Assembly: GCA_016858145.1 (NCBI GenBank)
Contig: JAEHOE010000049.1
Location: 124,001 to 188,000, forward strand
Direction of reading: 5' to 3'
Length of the DNA stretch: 64,000 nt
Source of the DNA: Edaphochlamys debaryana
Taxonomy: Eukaryota; Chlorophyta; Chlorophyceae; Chlamydomonadales
Below, in pieces: positions 30,733-41,800 of this stretch (positions within the stretch are counted from its first letter, which is position 1; each line of letters starts with the position of its first letter). The notes beneath the pieces were generated by a model, which worked only from the letters and a program-made list of their open reading frames with translations, was not told the origin of the DNA and did not search any database. A program made the translations under genes and the position numbers.

Positions 30733-33700
30733 ATGTCGGCCCAGAAGCTCTGCCGCGATGTGGAGCGCTGCGCAACACATAGGTGAGTTGTATGGGTGCG
30801 GCCAGCTGCTGGGATGCTTCCGACTGGCGGCACATGCTTGCAGGTCCATGCCTGCCCCTTGCCTGGGCCGCCGCGCGCCAGCCCGGAGGGTTGCCTGTGG
30901 AGCTCAAAGCGTCATGGGGCCTGCTGTGGGCTGGAGATCCGAGGCGCCTGTGACGTCTGCGGGCCATCGCGGAAAAGTCGTCTGCAATTCTGCGGGCGCC
31001 GGCGCCGTTATGGACTCTGCGCCGGCCACGGCAACTCCTACGCTTGCCGAGCTACCAATCTGCTCGGTGATCAACACGCAGGTGCGGGCGGTGTCCTCGC
31101 TCTGCGCCCGCAACACCCGGCCTTGTGCTTTTCCGACACCCCTTTCCGTTGCCCTTCCTCTTTCGGCACCTGCGTCCTCCCGCCCCCTCCCTGTCGGCCC
31201 TCGAGCTCCCAGTCCCCTCATCCCACACCTCAACCTCTCGAACAGCGACCCATCCTCAATCCGCCTTCTGACGCCAACCCACCCTCCCACTTGGCCCCAC
31301 CCGCCAGGGCATGGTGCTGCCCGAGGCGCCCGACGGCACGCTCGGCGCCGTGTACGCAATCTACGATGACAAGAAGAAACTGCAATACATTGGAACCACC
31401 ACCGACCTGCGCAACGCGCTCCGCACCGCCCTTGGCCGCCGCCCCGAGAAGACCTACTACTACAAGTGCGTGTGCTTCTGGGTTACATATTGGGATGGGC
31501 AGCACTGTTGCGTTGCCTCCCTCTACCCGCTGACCAGCTGACATATCATGCCCCCCACCTTTCATTTGCTCGTGTCCCCCAGGTTCCACAACCTGCAAAC
31601 GGGCGAGCCCGCCGTCCTGCAGGCGGTGAAGGACGCCTGGTTCGCAGAGTGTGGCGGCCAGCCCAACGGCAACCGACGTGAGTGCCGGAGCCTGCGAGTC
31701 TGCGGATGTTGTGTTACGAACACTACCAGACGGCGGCGGATATCGCCCTTTTTAGCACCTGACCCTACCGGTACAGCAGCCATGAAGCGCCTTACTGGCG
31801 ACGAGGACGGCTTGCCAACAAGTCCTGATTGGCTGATTGCCTGATTCCATGGTTATGCTTCTTCCCCCAAAGCTTGACTGAACCCACATCGCCCCAGCCC
31901 GCCCACCGCAGCGGCCATCGAGTTGTCCGCGTGCCAACCCAAGCCCCGATCGTGACCCTCTGTCCTAAAGCTTGACACCTCGCTCATACCCCCCTCAAGC
32001 TTGAATCAACCCACATCGCCCCCGCTCGACCCGCCTCCCCCTCAGTGGCCATCGAGCGCTCCCTGTGGCAAGACCGGAAGTTATCCCCTAAACTGTTTCT
32101 TGCTCCACTCTCCATCCTTCAAGTTATCGCCCCATTTCCCCCCCACCCCGCCCCCCAGTGGCCATCGAGCGCTCCATGTGGCAGCAGCCGGTGGACGCGG
32201 GCGCCATCAGCGAGCGCGGGCGCAAGGGCGCCGCCGAGGAGAAGGCCAGGCAGCTCATCCAGACGCTCAAGGACCGCGGCTGCAAGGAGGAGTTCACCCC
32301 CAACGCCACGCTGCTGCTCGAGGGCCAGGTGCGCATACGGCCACGCGCGGGGCAGGCAGGAGTGCAGGACCGCGGCCCTCCGTTTTCTGGTGGCTGGTGC
32401 GCAGCCGGGCGGGGCAGGCAGGAGCGTGGCCCGCCGGCCCCGCGGCCCGTGGCCCGCCGGCCCGCCCGCCAGGAGCGGGGCCGTTGTGCTCGTGCACTGC
32501 CGTAGCAGGTTCGTGTGAAGGGCTGCTCGCATGAGCCGGGGAGTCGGAGGCGCTGTGACTAGCCGGCCAGCCTCAGATGAAGCCCGACCCATCCCGCTCA
32601 TCCATCCCGAGCCCGTTACGTTTGTGTCGCCGCTGTCGCCACGTCGGAGCCACGTAGGAGGTTTGTGTGCGTGCGCTAGTGTTCCAGTGGTCCAAAGCCC
32701 TCGAAGCGCTGATTTGAGTCGTGTGCGGGCAGCGCTGTGTACGCAGCCGTGAGCCGCGTTGCACCCTGGCAGAGTGGCACAGGCATGCGACCACGCGTGA
32801 CCAAAACATGCGTGCCCTGTACCTATGTGCCGCTGTACCGCTGTACCCCAGGTGGAGTTCCTGCCCGCGCGCAACCTGTCGGACGAGGAGCTGGCGGCGG
32901 AGCGGGAGGCCGAGGCGGCGCGCATGCGCGGGAGGCGCTCCTGCAGCGCGGTGGTGGACGGGGCGGAGCGCGTCTTCCACACCAGCTACAAGTAGGGCTC
33001 TCGCGATGGGTTTGCTTGCAGGGGGGAAGGGCCGGGGCCTGCGGCCCGAGCCGCAAGGGCGGGATGGGGCACGGCTTCCAGCGGGTTCAAAGCGGGTGCG
33101 GCGTTGCTTCGTATGGTGCTAGGGGGGTATGGGGTATGCAAAGGGCGGGCCCCGTGACAGGCATAGTATCACAGTTTCCTGTGCATGGCACGTCTGGGTG
33201 GAGGTCCCGGCTCCCTGATCTCCCGTGCATCCGAACTCCGCACCGCTCCACTCTTTCCCCGCCTCCCCCTGCGCTCCGCCCTCCGCAGCCTCAAGTACCC
33301 CACCAACGGCGGCATCATGATGGACGTGTCGGTGCTCTTCGACGGCCGCGAGACCAACCACCGCATCATCGTCGGTGGGTGGCTGCTTGGTGCCCTGCGG
33401 AGGGCCTGCGCCCCATGGGGTGACCCCCTTGTTACTGTCCGTGCCCTTGTTGCGGATCTGGACCTGAAACTCGTGGGCGTGTAAACTCGTACTGCGGAAG
33501 CCTCTGACCGGCTACGCATCCTACCGGATAGTTGGGTGCGTCAAGGTTGGGACTGGGCTGACCCGCCTCCCCACCACCCGCCCGCCCTGGTCGTTGCTGA
33601 GCGAAGGCGCGGAGTACTACGAGCCGTACGGCCTGGCGCCCGAGGCTGCGGTGGAGGCGGGCCTGGCGCTGCTGCTGCGTGCCAAGGTGGGGCGGGGCTT

Positions 33701-34715
33701 GGGCGGGTCTGTTCTGCTCTAGCCTGCGGATAGTCTGCTCTGTTCGGGTCGGAACCGAAGCTGGCAGCCACAGATGCAAGCCAGATACTATATTGGGGGT
33801 GGTAGCTACGGGGCAGCTCATGAGGCGAGGAGCAGCGCCTGTTCTGAGGCGCTGTGGCGCGCAGCGCACGGTACCCCACCGTTTCCGCCTGTCCCTGTCC
33901 GCTCCCGCAGGTGGCCCGCGCGACGGAGGGCATGCTGCTGAGCAGGTGGGGCCCGGACCGTGTTCTGGGGGGGGGCTGCGAACTGCTCATCAACGTTGTC
34001 TGTCTCCCGTCTTCCTGTGGGTTGGCCCTTGCGTGCAACGAGACCTGCCCCGCCTCGTGCCGTCGTGCCGTGCTTCGACCCTGCTAGAGATGGGCTATAC
34101 ATGTAACCATACACCACCTAATCTTGTCGCTCTCGCTCCTGCCTCGGTCCTGCCCCCGTTCCCCCGCGCAGCCAGTTCCCGGTCAACTACTTTGCGCTGG
34201 GGCAGGTGGAGCAGTGGTACGGCGAGGAGTTCCGGTCGGAGTTCGAGCGCATCACGGGTGGGTCCTGGGCAGGCGACGAGGTGTTGACTCTGTTGAGTTG
34301 GCTGAGGTTCAATAGCAGATTGAAAGTCTTAGGGCAGCAGGCGGTTGCCCCAGCTTGGCGTGGCCTTGCATGTTCCGATGCCGCCTGGCTTGTGTGGGCA
34401 AGGCCAGCTCCCCCAACCAGCTCGACCTGCTCTCCTCACAGACCCCATCAGTTGACATTTTGGTACTCGCTTGCCCCCTCGCTGCGCCTCGCGCTCACAG
34501 GCGGCATCCAGCTCACCACGCATGAGTCAAACGCGTGGCGCTTCAACCGCATCCACGACTACGGCCCACTGCGGAACGAGACGGCCGATCAGCTCAACAC
34601 GGCCCTGGGCAAGGCGCCGTCGCCCGCGGCGGGTGCCATTATGCAGGCCATGGGCGAGGAGGAAGACGAGGAGCCCTCGGGCCCCGGCATTCTGGACTTC
34701 GTGCTGGGCAACTGA
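30733..34715 (+). CDS. GIY-YIG-like domain protein, probably plastid-targeted
   Basis: Eleven exons (30733-30782, 30844-31081, 31308-31465, 31583-31677, 32159-32328, 32852-32991, 33289-33374, 33607-33686, 33911-33945, 34172-34257, 34501-34715) total 1,353 nt, 450 residues, all in phase. The N-terminus is Arg/Ala/Cys-rich without acidic residues after about position 12, like a transit peptide. Residues about 105-150 read GAVYAIYDDKKKLQYIG, then TTTDLRNALRTALGRRP, resembling the start of a GIY-YIG fold: VYAIYD in place of GIY, then a clear YIG. A helical charged middle follows, then a C-terminal block (KYPTNGGIMMDVSVLFDGRE, PVNYFALGQVEQWYGEEF, LTTHESNAWRFNRIHDYGP) I cannot place. The usual catalytic Arg and Glu of GIY-YIG nucleases are not confidently seen, so nuclease activity is uncertain. 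Confidence 0.8.
31869..32185 (+). repeat. Repeated acceptor plus exon start inside an intron
   Basis: The start of exon 5 (GGCCATCGAG and onward, at 32159) is preceded by two partial copies of itself, each with an upstream pyrimidine tract and AG. One lies at about 31869-31922 (…CGCAG then CGGCCATCGAG), the other at about 31997-32071 (…CTCAG then TGGCCATCGAGCGCTCC). The first two also share an AAGCTTGA…AACCCACATCGCCCC lead-in. They look like tandem duplications of the 3' splice site region in different stages of decay. Confidence 0.75.
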
Positions 34716-35963
34716 GGAGGCGAGGGTCAAGCTCGGATGTGCTCGAGGGACAGGGGGCCGGTGGCGCATGACCACCGGGGGGCGGGGATGTGTTCAGGGT
34801 CCGGCAGCCAGGGAGCACGACCCATGGCACCAGGGCTGAGGGCTTCTCTCTTTCGTCAGCTGTGTTGCTTCTTTGCTGTGTGATGCGGGCAGCTGACGGT
34901 AAACAGATGCAGTGGACTCGTCTCGTCGGACACTGGCAGGAGTGAGAATGCGGGAGCGTTGGCGGTCTAGGACCCCGCCATTTGGGGGCCTGAGCGACTC
35001 CCTCTTCGCATGAGACATTATGCATGTAGCGGTCATAGGTTGTTTAGATGCAGAGCTGGCGGGGAGCTGTTGAGCCGCCTATGCGGGCGCGCACACGGCA
35101 GAAGCGGCAGGCCGCTTGATGATGCTCATGGGCGGCGCTGCAAGGGGAATTGGATATCGATACGGGCACGCACGCACGCATTTGTAGCACCACATCTCGA
35201 AGGGCCGGTATGGCGTCAACAAAGGAGAGGAGACTGCGTGCTGAGGGGGGGGGGCCTGCTGCCAGGCAGTCCCCCGCTGTCCCTGCGGTTGCTCAGCCCA
35301 CGCGGCCTCAGTGAGTGCCGCCAGTCTTCCCGAGCCCGGCTGGAGCACAATCCCCGCCTGCTCAGGTATCAACTCAAGTGTAATTTGCTGTGGTCCGCAG
35401 ACGCACACTGCAAGGATTACAATGAGGCGGCATGAGGAAACCTAAGAGTCAGACGACGGCTCATGTCGACGGCGGTGTGCGTGCGCGTCGTGAATAGCCC
35501 TCTTTTCCCCACCTGATATACACATATAGCCGATATAGCAGATCTCGCAGCTCTCCTTGTCGTGTGAACGCGTCCACACACGTCTTGCTTGAATACTCAG
35601 CCGTGGATACCAACGCAATCAGGTATGTACTTCTGATGCCAAAACGCTCGGGAATACACGACGGGGGCGCGGGGGCGCAAGTTCTTCAGAAGTTCGTTAC
35701 CATCGGCGGCATGTCCTCGTGGCAAGCCCAATTCACGGGATCTCCAATACCTGCCTTTAATATGGTGAAATAGTTTAGTGCTCGACAGAAGGCGCTCAAG
35801 CATAGCGTGCGACAGGAAACCGAGAACTTCGTGCTCTTACCCGACGGCGCCCGCCCACATGTCAGCCCGACGACCTGGGGCCCGCTACTGTGACCCTTAG
35901 ACCCCTAAGACCGTCGTCACTCAACCTCGCTCTAACATCATTGTGCGTTACGCATGCAGAGCT
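34716..35963. other. Intergenic: 3' UTR of GIY-YIG gene and promoter of the next gene
   Basis: A + strand TGTAA at 35379-35383 would give a 3' UTR of about 0.66 kb. The following 0.57 kb is upstream of the Cys-rich gene and includes an AT-richer patch (TGATATACACATATAGCC near 35514-35531). I see no coding sequence. Confidence 0.45.
35379..35383 (+). terminator. Candidate TGTAA poly(A) signal, GIY-YIG gene
   Basis: A TGTAA pentamer about 0.66 kb after the stop codon at 34713-34715, in the expected orientation. Confidence 0.45.
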
Positions 35964-37295
35964 ATGGCTGGAAAGCGGGAAGGCAAGTGCATCGCGGACG
36001 TCACCCTGACGCTGAAAGTGGGGAAGGAGCGGCGTCCCACCGAGGAGCACCTCGTCCGCTATGTCATAGTTGACAATGGATACTGCAACGGCTTCTGGCC
36101 CGCTGGAACCGAGTGGGGAGGTACCTGGTGCACGTACAGTTGTAAGGAAGCCAAGCGCGCCGGCCACGGTGGCATACTGGACGGCGATCCTCACAAGCGG
36201 ACCTTGTTCTGCGGAAACCACCGGCGTGACGCCGAGCTCATAAACAAGGAGTTCAAAGCCGGGCGTGGTCGGGCCAAGTGGCTGCCTGGCTGGAAGGACC
36301 TCCCCACCCTCCCGGAGCGCACCGTGACGCCACTGGTCATCAGCCGCCGCCAGCAGCCGGTACTGCCGGCGCCGAGCTACGACGAGGCAGAGAGCTCCTC
36401 GCCCAGCGCTGGCGGCGGCTCGCAGCAAAAGGCTGTGGTCAAGCCGTCGCCCAGCGCGGCCCCCTCGCAGCCCCCCCCTGGACAGGTCTCTTTGAGGCCT
36501 GGTGGATCCCAGCAGGCGCCGCCAGCAGCCAAGAAGCCGTCCGCGGTGCCGGATGAGTTCACGTTGAAATGGAAGGAGTACGTCCGGGAGCTGCAGAAGA
36601 TCATGACCGTGTGCGTAAGGAGTATGCATACATGGGGCACAAAACATCGGCCGAGCAGTGGTGGTGATGGTGGGGCGTTGAATCTGGCCCCGTCCACCCC
36701 GCCGGCCCCTGCCCCAACCCACCCACCATGCGGCTTCTTGCCACATTGTCCCTCATTGTCGTCACACCCTGCCCCCACCCCGGCCCCCGCCCCCTCAACC
36801 CCGTTGCGAAGCTAGCGTTCTTATCATCCTCTGACGTGCTTGCTGTTGTTTCTTGCGCCCAGGCTGAAGCAGGACCGGGTGACGGTGCGGCTGGTCGGCG
36901 TGCCCGACATTGGCGCGAGCGGGGAGGCCGGCGTGAGATGGGACACGTGCATCAAAGGGCTGCAGGGGCTGCTGAAGGAGTGAGTGTGTTGCATGGCTTG
37001 ACTGGGTGGGGTGGCACGCACCGCATGCAAGGCCGCAAGTGCTGAGGCATGCATGACCGCAACTGCCAAAGTGTAACGGTAGGATTTCCTGCCTAGGCAT
37101 CAACCAGTGCACTAAACCTCTTGTTACATTGGTGCGAGCAGCTAGGAACGCACCCAGGCAGCCACGTGTAACGGGTGGTAGGCCCTGTTCACTCCGGCCA
37201 CCCCTCATGCCCCAATTACTCATGTGCACCTTCGCCGCAGGCTGGAGATGGACCGGCTGAGCGTGCCCTGGAAGAGCAAGTCGAAGGGGAACTGA
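35964..37295 (+). CDS. Cysteine-rich protein of unknown function
   Basis: Three exons (35964-36610, 36863-36979, 37241-37295) total 819 nt, 272 residues, all in phase. The first 110 residues look globular and aromatic-rich, with clustered Cys/His: GYCNGFWPAG, GTWCTYSCKEAKRAGHGG, then TLFCGNHRRDAE. The C…CxxxC…CxxH spacing could bind zinc, but I know no family with this pattern. A Ser/Pro/Gln-rich linker (about 135-200) leads to a helical segment (LKWKEYVRELQKIMTVL), a beta-like stretch (DRVTVRLVGVPDIGASGE) and a basic C-terminus (WKSKSKGN). The start follows a G/C pair (AGCTATGGC); an ATG ten bases upstream is out of frame. Confidence 0.75.
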
Positions 37296-38855
37296 GGCAG
37301 ACATTGCGGGAGATTGCGAAAGGGGGCGGGACGTCTACACAAGCGACCAATCAAGCAAGCCACCCAACACCGGTGGTTGGGCCCATGCCAGGGCGAAACG
37401 AGCGAGTACCCATTTTGGGCAGCCAGCGGGCAGAGCACTCAGTCCGGGAGCTGTCGCTCACGGGGGACTGATAAGGAACTGGTAACCCGGCCGTGTCAAT
37501 AGCCTGTGGGCCTGCCCCTGGTTAGCTGGTTTGAAGCCGTGGAGACCAGACCACGCGGATGGACGTGATAATGCTGCATATGCCTGCACTGTGGGGTTCA
37601 TTTGTTATGGTCACGGTGGGCTTGCGCTCACGTTTGCTGGGCTCAAAAGTTTGGGACGCAGAGGCTGGCTGGGTAAGTTCCTACCTAGCACAAGGGATTT
37701 GCGGCGGTGTGGGCGGGGGGTGGGAGCCCCCTGGGGGCCCCCGTAAGGCCGTGACCTGGGCCCTTAGCAGGAGGAGCGGGGGGGGGGGGGGGTGCAAAAT
37801 CATGGGCGTAGAAGGCTTGTGCTGGGGCACCGCAGGCTTGGGCAACTGTGTCAGCGCCGCCTCCCTGTCTGCTTTGATTTGCCCGCCAAAGGATACATAC
37901 CTTGGAGCAGTCGGGGCTGCCGGAGTCATGGCAAGACTGGCTGCGACATGCAATTGGTGAGGGCGTATCATGGGGGTAAGGAGGAACGGGGACGAGGTTA
38001 CGCGAAAAGCAGTGAAGCGGTGCCCATGCGGCCAGGGGGCCGAAGCCGCAGGCAGGTGACTTTGAAGCCGGCCCGGGGCGAGGCCCTGCGAGGCCATAGG
38101 AGTGGAAGGCGACACAGGGCGAAGCTAGGGAGGGAGGGGTTCGGGGAACCGTAACAGCAAGATGAGCGCGCTCCATGCGGGCGGCCTGCATAACATGCTC
38201 GCATACTTGCGCGAAGAGCTCGTGATGCGAGAGACATGAAAAAGAGGGGCGGGGAACCGTAACAGCAAGGTGGTACTGGAGCGCGCCTCATTCGGGCGGC
38301 CTGCATATCATACGCACTTTGAGCTTGTGTTGCAAGAGACACGAAACGGGTGTCTGTCGGACAGTTTCCGCCCTGCCATATCCCATATGCTGGGGGGGCA
38401 ACCCCGGGCGACCCCGGGCATCCTCTCCGGGGCGGCGGGTTGGCCGATGGTGCCAAGATTCGCGCGTCGCGAGGCCGACCAGCTCGCTCTGCGGGGACCG
38501 CAGCCTTATGACTCGGCTTCATCTCCAGCTCACCCAAATTGTTGGCACTGCGGCGAAGGCAGGCGCGAGGCGCTGAACGAGTGAGCTGTCCGAAACGTGT
38601 TCAAACTGGGGCGTGCGAGCCACCCTAGCCCACCTCCTTCGCGTTCTACTCATAATAGGTGTTCGTGATACCGTTATAAGGTCAGGCGCACAGTCAAGGC
38701 GCAGATAAGCGTGGCCGCAGTTACAGGGCGCAGTTTGTGTCGCTGCGCCACCGACGCCGCGCTTTACCCAAGCCAAGCAGCCTGCTGATACCTAGTCAAC
38801 ACACCTTGACGTAGGGCTGCTCTGCGTAGTCGGGCCTGGACAGAATGGCGGATTT
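37296..38855. other. Intergenic: 3' UTR of Cys-rich gene and promoter of the giant gene
   Basis: I see no coding exon. The region has a run of 15 G at 37778-37792 and an imperfect direct repeat with a period of 108 bp (38142-38345). I found no clear TGTAA after 37295. The last several hundred bases should contain the promoter of the giant gene starting at 38856. Confidence 0.45.
38142..38345. repeat. Imperfect direct repeat, two copies, period about 108 bp
   Basis: Copy 1 (about 38142-38238) and copy 2 (about 38250-38345) both begin CGGGGAACCGTAACAGCAAG and share a GCGGCCTGCATA block and a GAGACA(T/C)GAAA end. The middle parts have diverged by substitutions and small indels. No coding potential is evident. 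Confidence 0.75.
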
Positions 38856-41800
38856 ATGTTGAGCGTCGCCTCAGAATGCCGTCGCAAGTCGGAGACGGGG
38901 CCGGAGATGAAGGAGGCAAGTATTTAGAACTTGGCGTGCCAGCGGTGCCGAAAGAGGAGCGGACCGGAGAGTCAAGCCCAAATGGACCGCCTTGTTGACG
39001 GAGGCTTCCTGCGCGTTGCGCAGGCACGCGGACCCGGTCAGGGCACGTGTCTGGTCGCATTCTATCAACTTCACTCTCCGTGAGGGGCCCGCATGTTCCA
39101 GGTGAGGGTGCAGCCATCCCGCAGCTCCATCGCCGGGCCCCACGACCGGGCCTTGCCACCTGCTGACACCCTGCTCCGCGCTCCGCAGAGCCGTCTCGCT
39201 CCGTCCGGCGGAAAACGGGCGAGCAGAATGTGGTCTCGGGGCCCCGGGGCCCGCCCTCTGCCGGCTCCGTGGCACCCTCTGCCAGCGGCGCATACAGCGC
39301 CATGCCGGCGGCCCCAGCGGTCCCTGCCTTCAGCCGGCGGGTGGCGGAGAGGTCGTGGGGCGGGGACCTGTCCAGCGAGGAGTCGTTTGAGACGGCACCT
39401 CCGCGCCGCCGGCCTCAGCCCATCAACGCGGAGCTGGTCAAGCTGGTTGCCAGCTTCGCCCCGCTGGAGCTGGCGCAGCTCAAAGCCATGGAACAGAAGG
39501 CCCGCCTCAAAAAGGCTCGGGCTAACGCCCTACCGGCTGACTCGAGCCCGCTGTCCGGCGGTGACGGGGAGTCCAGCGGGGGCGGTGTGACGGGCCCGGA
39601 CACGGCCATGGGGACAGCAACGGGCACGGAAACCGCCACGGACCCCGGGGTGCACTCCGACCCAATGCAGGAGGACGTCCCAGCTGATCCCGCTGCGCCC
39701 ATGGATTATAGCGAGGATCCGGCGGGAGCGTATGGGGCTGAGGAAGCGGGCCCGTATGCTGAAATGCCTGCATCGGCGCCGCCGCCGATGCCCCCAGCCC
39801 GGCCCGCCAGCTCAGCGCCTGCCGCGCCGTCTCGGCACGAGGCGCCAGCGCCCAGAAAGCGGTCCTCGGGTGGCGGCGCGGCGGGTCCACGGGCATCCGC
39901 CGGTGGGGCTTCTTCGGGACGGTCTCGGTCCAGATCCCCGGGACGCCCGTCATACCTCCCCGCAGCACCGCCCAAGGGCGCGGTCATCAAGCGTGACCTA
40001 AACGTGAGTGACGACGCCTGTGTTGTCGGGAATGCGTGCTTGACGTGACTCGCCTGCTTGCGAGCCTTGCCATGACGAGTCACCACCCTTCGTTCCCGGC
40101 CGCAGCTCCTGCCTAACCCCGTGCTGAAGACGCGAGCGGAGACCATGCAGCGGCAGGTAGCAGCGGCGCAGTTCGCGCACCGGCTGCATGAGCAGCACGA
40201 GGCGGCACGGGCGGAGCGGGAGCGGCGGCAGCAGGTGCGTGGGTGTGCACGCTCCCTTAACAGCTTACCTAGGTGTGCCTCCTTCATTGAAGCACGTATA
40301 CTGACATGTTGTCTTTGCTCGCATACAGGCGGAGCAGCAGTCCATGGCTGCCCAGATGGCAGCGGACGCGGAGGCCGCCAGGGCGGCCGCGGCGCACGTG
40401 TCGCACGTGTCCAACCCCAGGCCCGTGCCCATTAAGAAGAAGGCACCCGCCCCAACGGCCGGCTCTGCCTCCGGCCTGCACGGCATCCAGGTAAAGACGG
40501 GCTTGCTTGGCACCGGTGTTGACCCTATCGCATCTGCACGGCACAGCACCTGCTCACTAACGTTGTGTTGGTTTCATGCAGGCGCTGGCGGCTGAGGCGG
40601 CCGAGCGGAAGCCGGTAGACCCCCGGCCCTGGCGACAGAACATGCGGAGGCATTCCACGCCGCTCGGCGGCGATGCCCCCGTTGGGGTGCCCCCGGACGT
40701 AGGACCGCGGGCGGCCACGGACGCGCCCCCGCCGCGAAACGTCAGCCCGGGTGCCGCTGCGGCCCGCATGCGGACGCTCGACCCCGTCGCGCGTGTGCAG
40801 CTCAAGGTGAGGCCAGGGCCTGCAATCCCGGGCGGATACGTTCCCAACCGCCGGGCGCTCACGGCTCTAAGCTTGCCTAAGCCTAACAGCTCGGGGCACC
40901 TCTTTCTTCCTACCGTCACGCCTGTGGGCGTAATGCTTGGGCCTTGGACTCTCCCCAACCCTGCCCTGAACGAGCGCGTGCGCCGCGTGGCCGCGGTGCG
41001 GTGCCCTCGCAGGAATTTATGGAGCGGAAGGCGAAGGAGATCGCCGCCCGGCAGCAGGCGGAGAAGCAGGCCGCCCTGGACGCTAAGACGGCGCAGCTCA
41101 AAGCCAGCAAGGCGGAGATGACCAAAGCCCGAGAGGTGAGCGAGCCTGCCCCGTGTCAAGCCTGCTTTCCTGCCTCCTTGGGCCGTTGCCAGTCGCTCTC
41201 GGCCAGTGCGCCCCGCATGTGCTTGCAAACGCGCCGAGGTGCGTCAGGTGCTGATTCTGCCCTCGCCAGCCAGGACTCACCATCACTCCCTGCCCACCTG
41301 TCCCTTGCCCCCCGTCCGCCGCCCCGCAGCGCGCCCACAAGTACGCGGAGACCTCCAAAGACGCTCCCCGCGCTCCACGGCCCGCCTGGATGGACGTCGT
41401 GCCCGGGGAGAGCACCGCCACCATCGGCTTCCAGCGCCCCGCGCTGGCCCGGCGGCCGCCCCAGGAGCAGCCCGACTTCGACCTGGTATCGGAGCGCTCG
41501 CTGCCGCACCACATGAGCGATGCAATGCGCATGGTGAGCGCTGGGCTGGTGGGGCTGGTGCCTGCTCAGCGGGGCGGTGTGTGGGAAGGATCAGACCCGG
41601 GCCGTGATCGGGTTTACATGGCTTGGCTAAGGGTCCAGCAGGCCTTGGCTTGGCTTGAACCTTGGGGCGTGTGAGGGGCGTGATGCCTGCTTCATGGGGC
41701 TTACTGCACCTACGGGTTGCTTCTCGGCTTGCCTCCCAGCTGGTGCCATGCTCACGTGTCTCGTCCCTCGCCCTGCAGGAGGTGGCCGAGCGGCGGCGAC

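Noticed and set aside
37778..37792. A run of 15 G as a possible regulatory G-quadruplex
   Set aside because: A pure homopolymer of this kind is as likely to be a slippage tract or a consensus-length artefact; nothing else supports a function.
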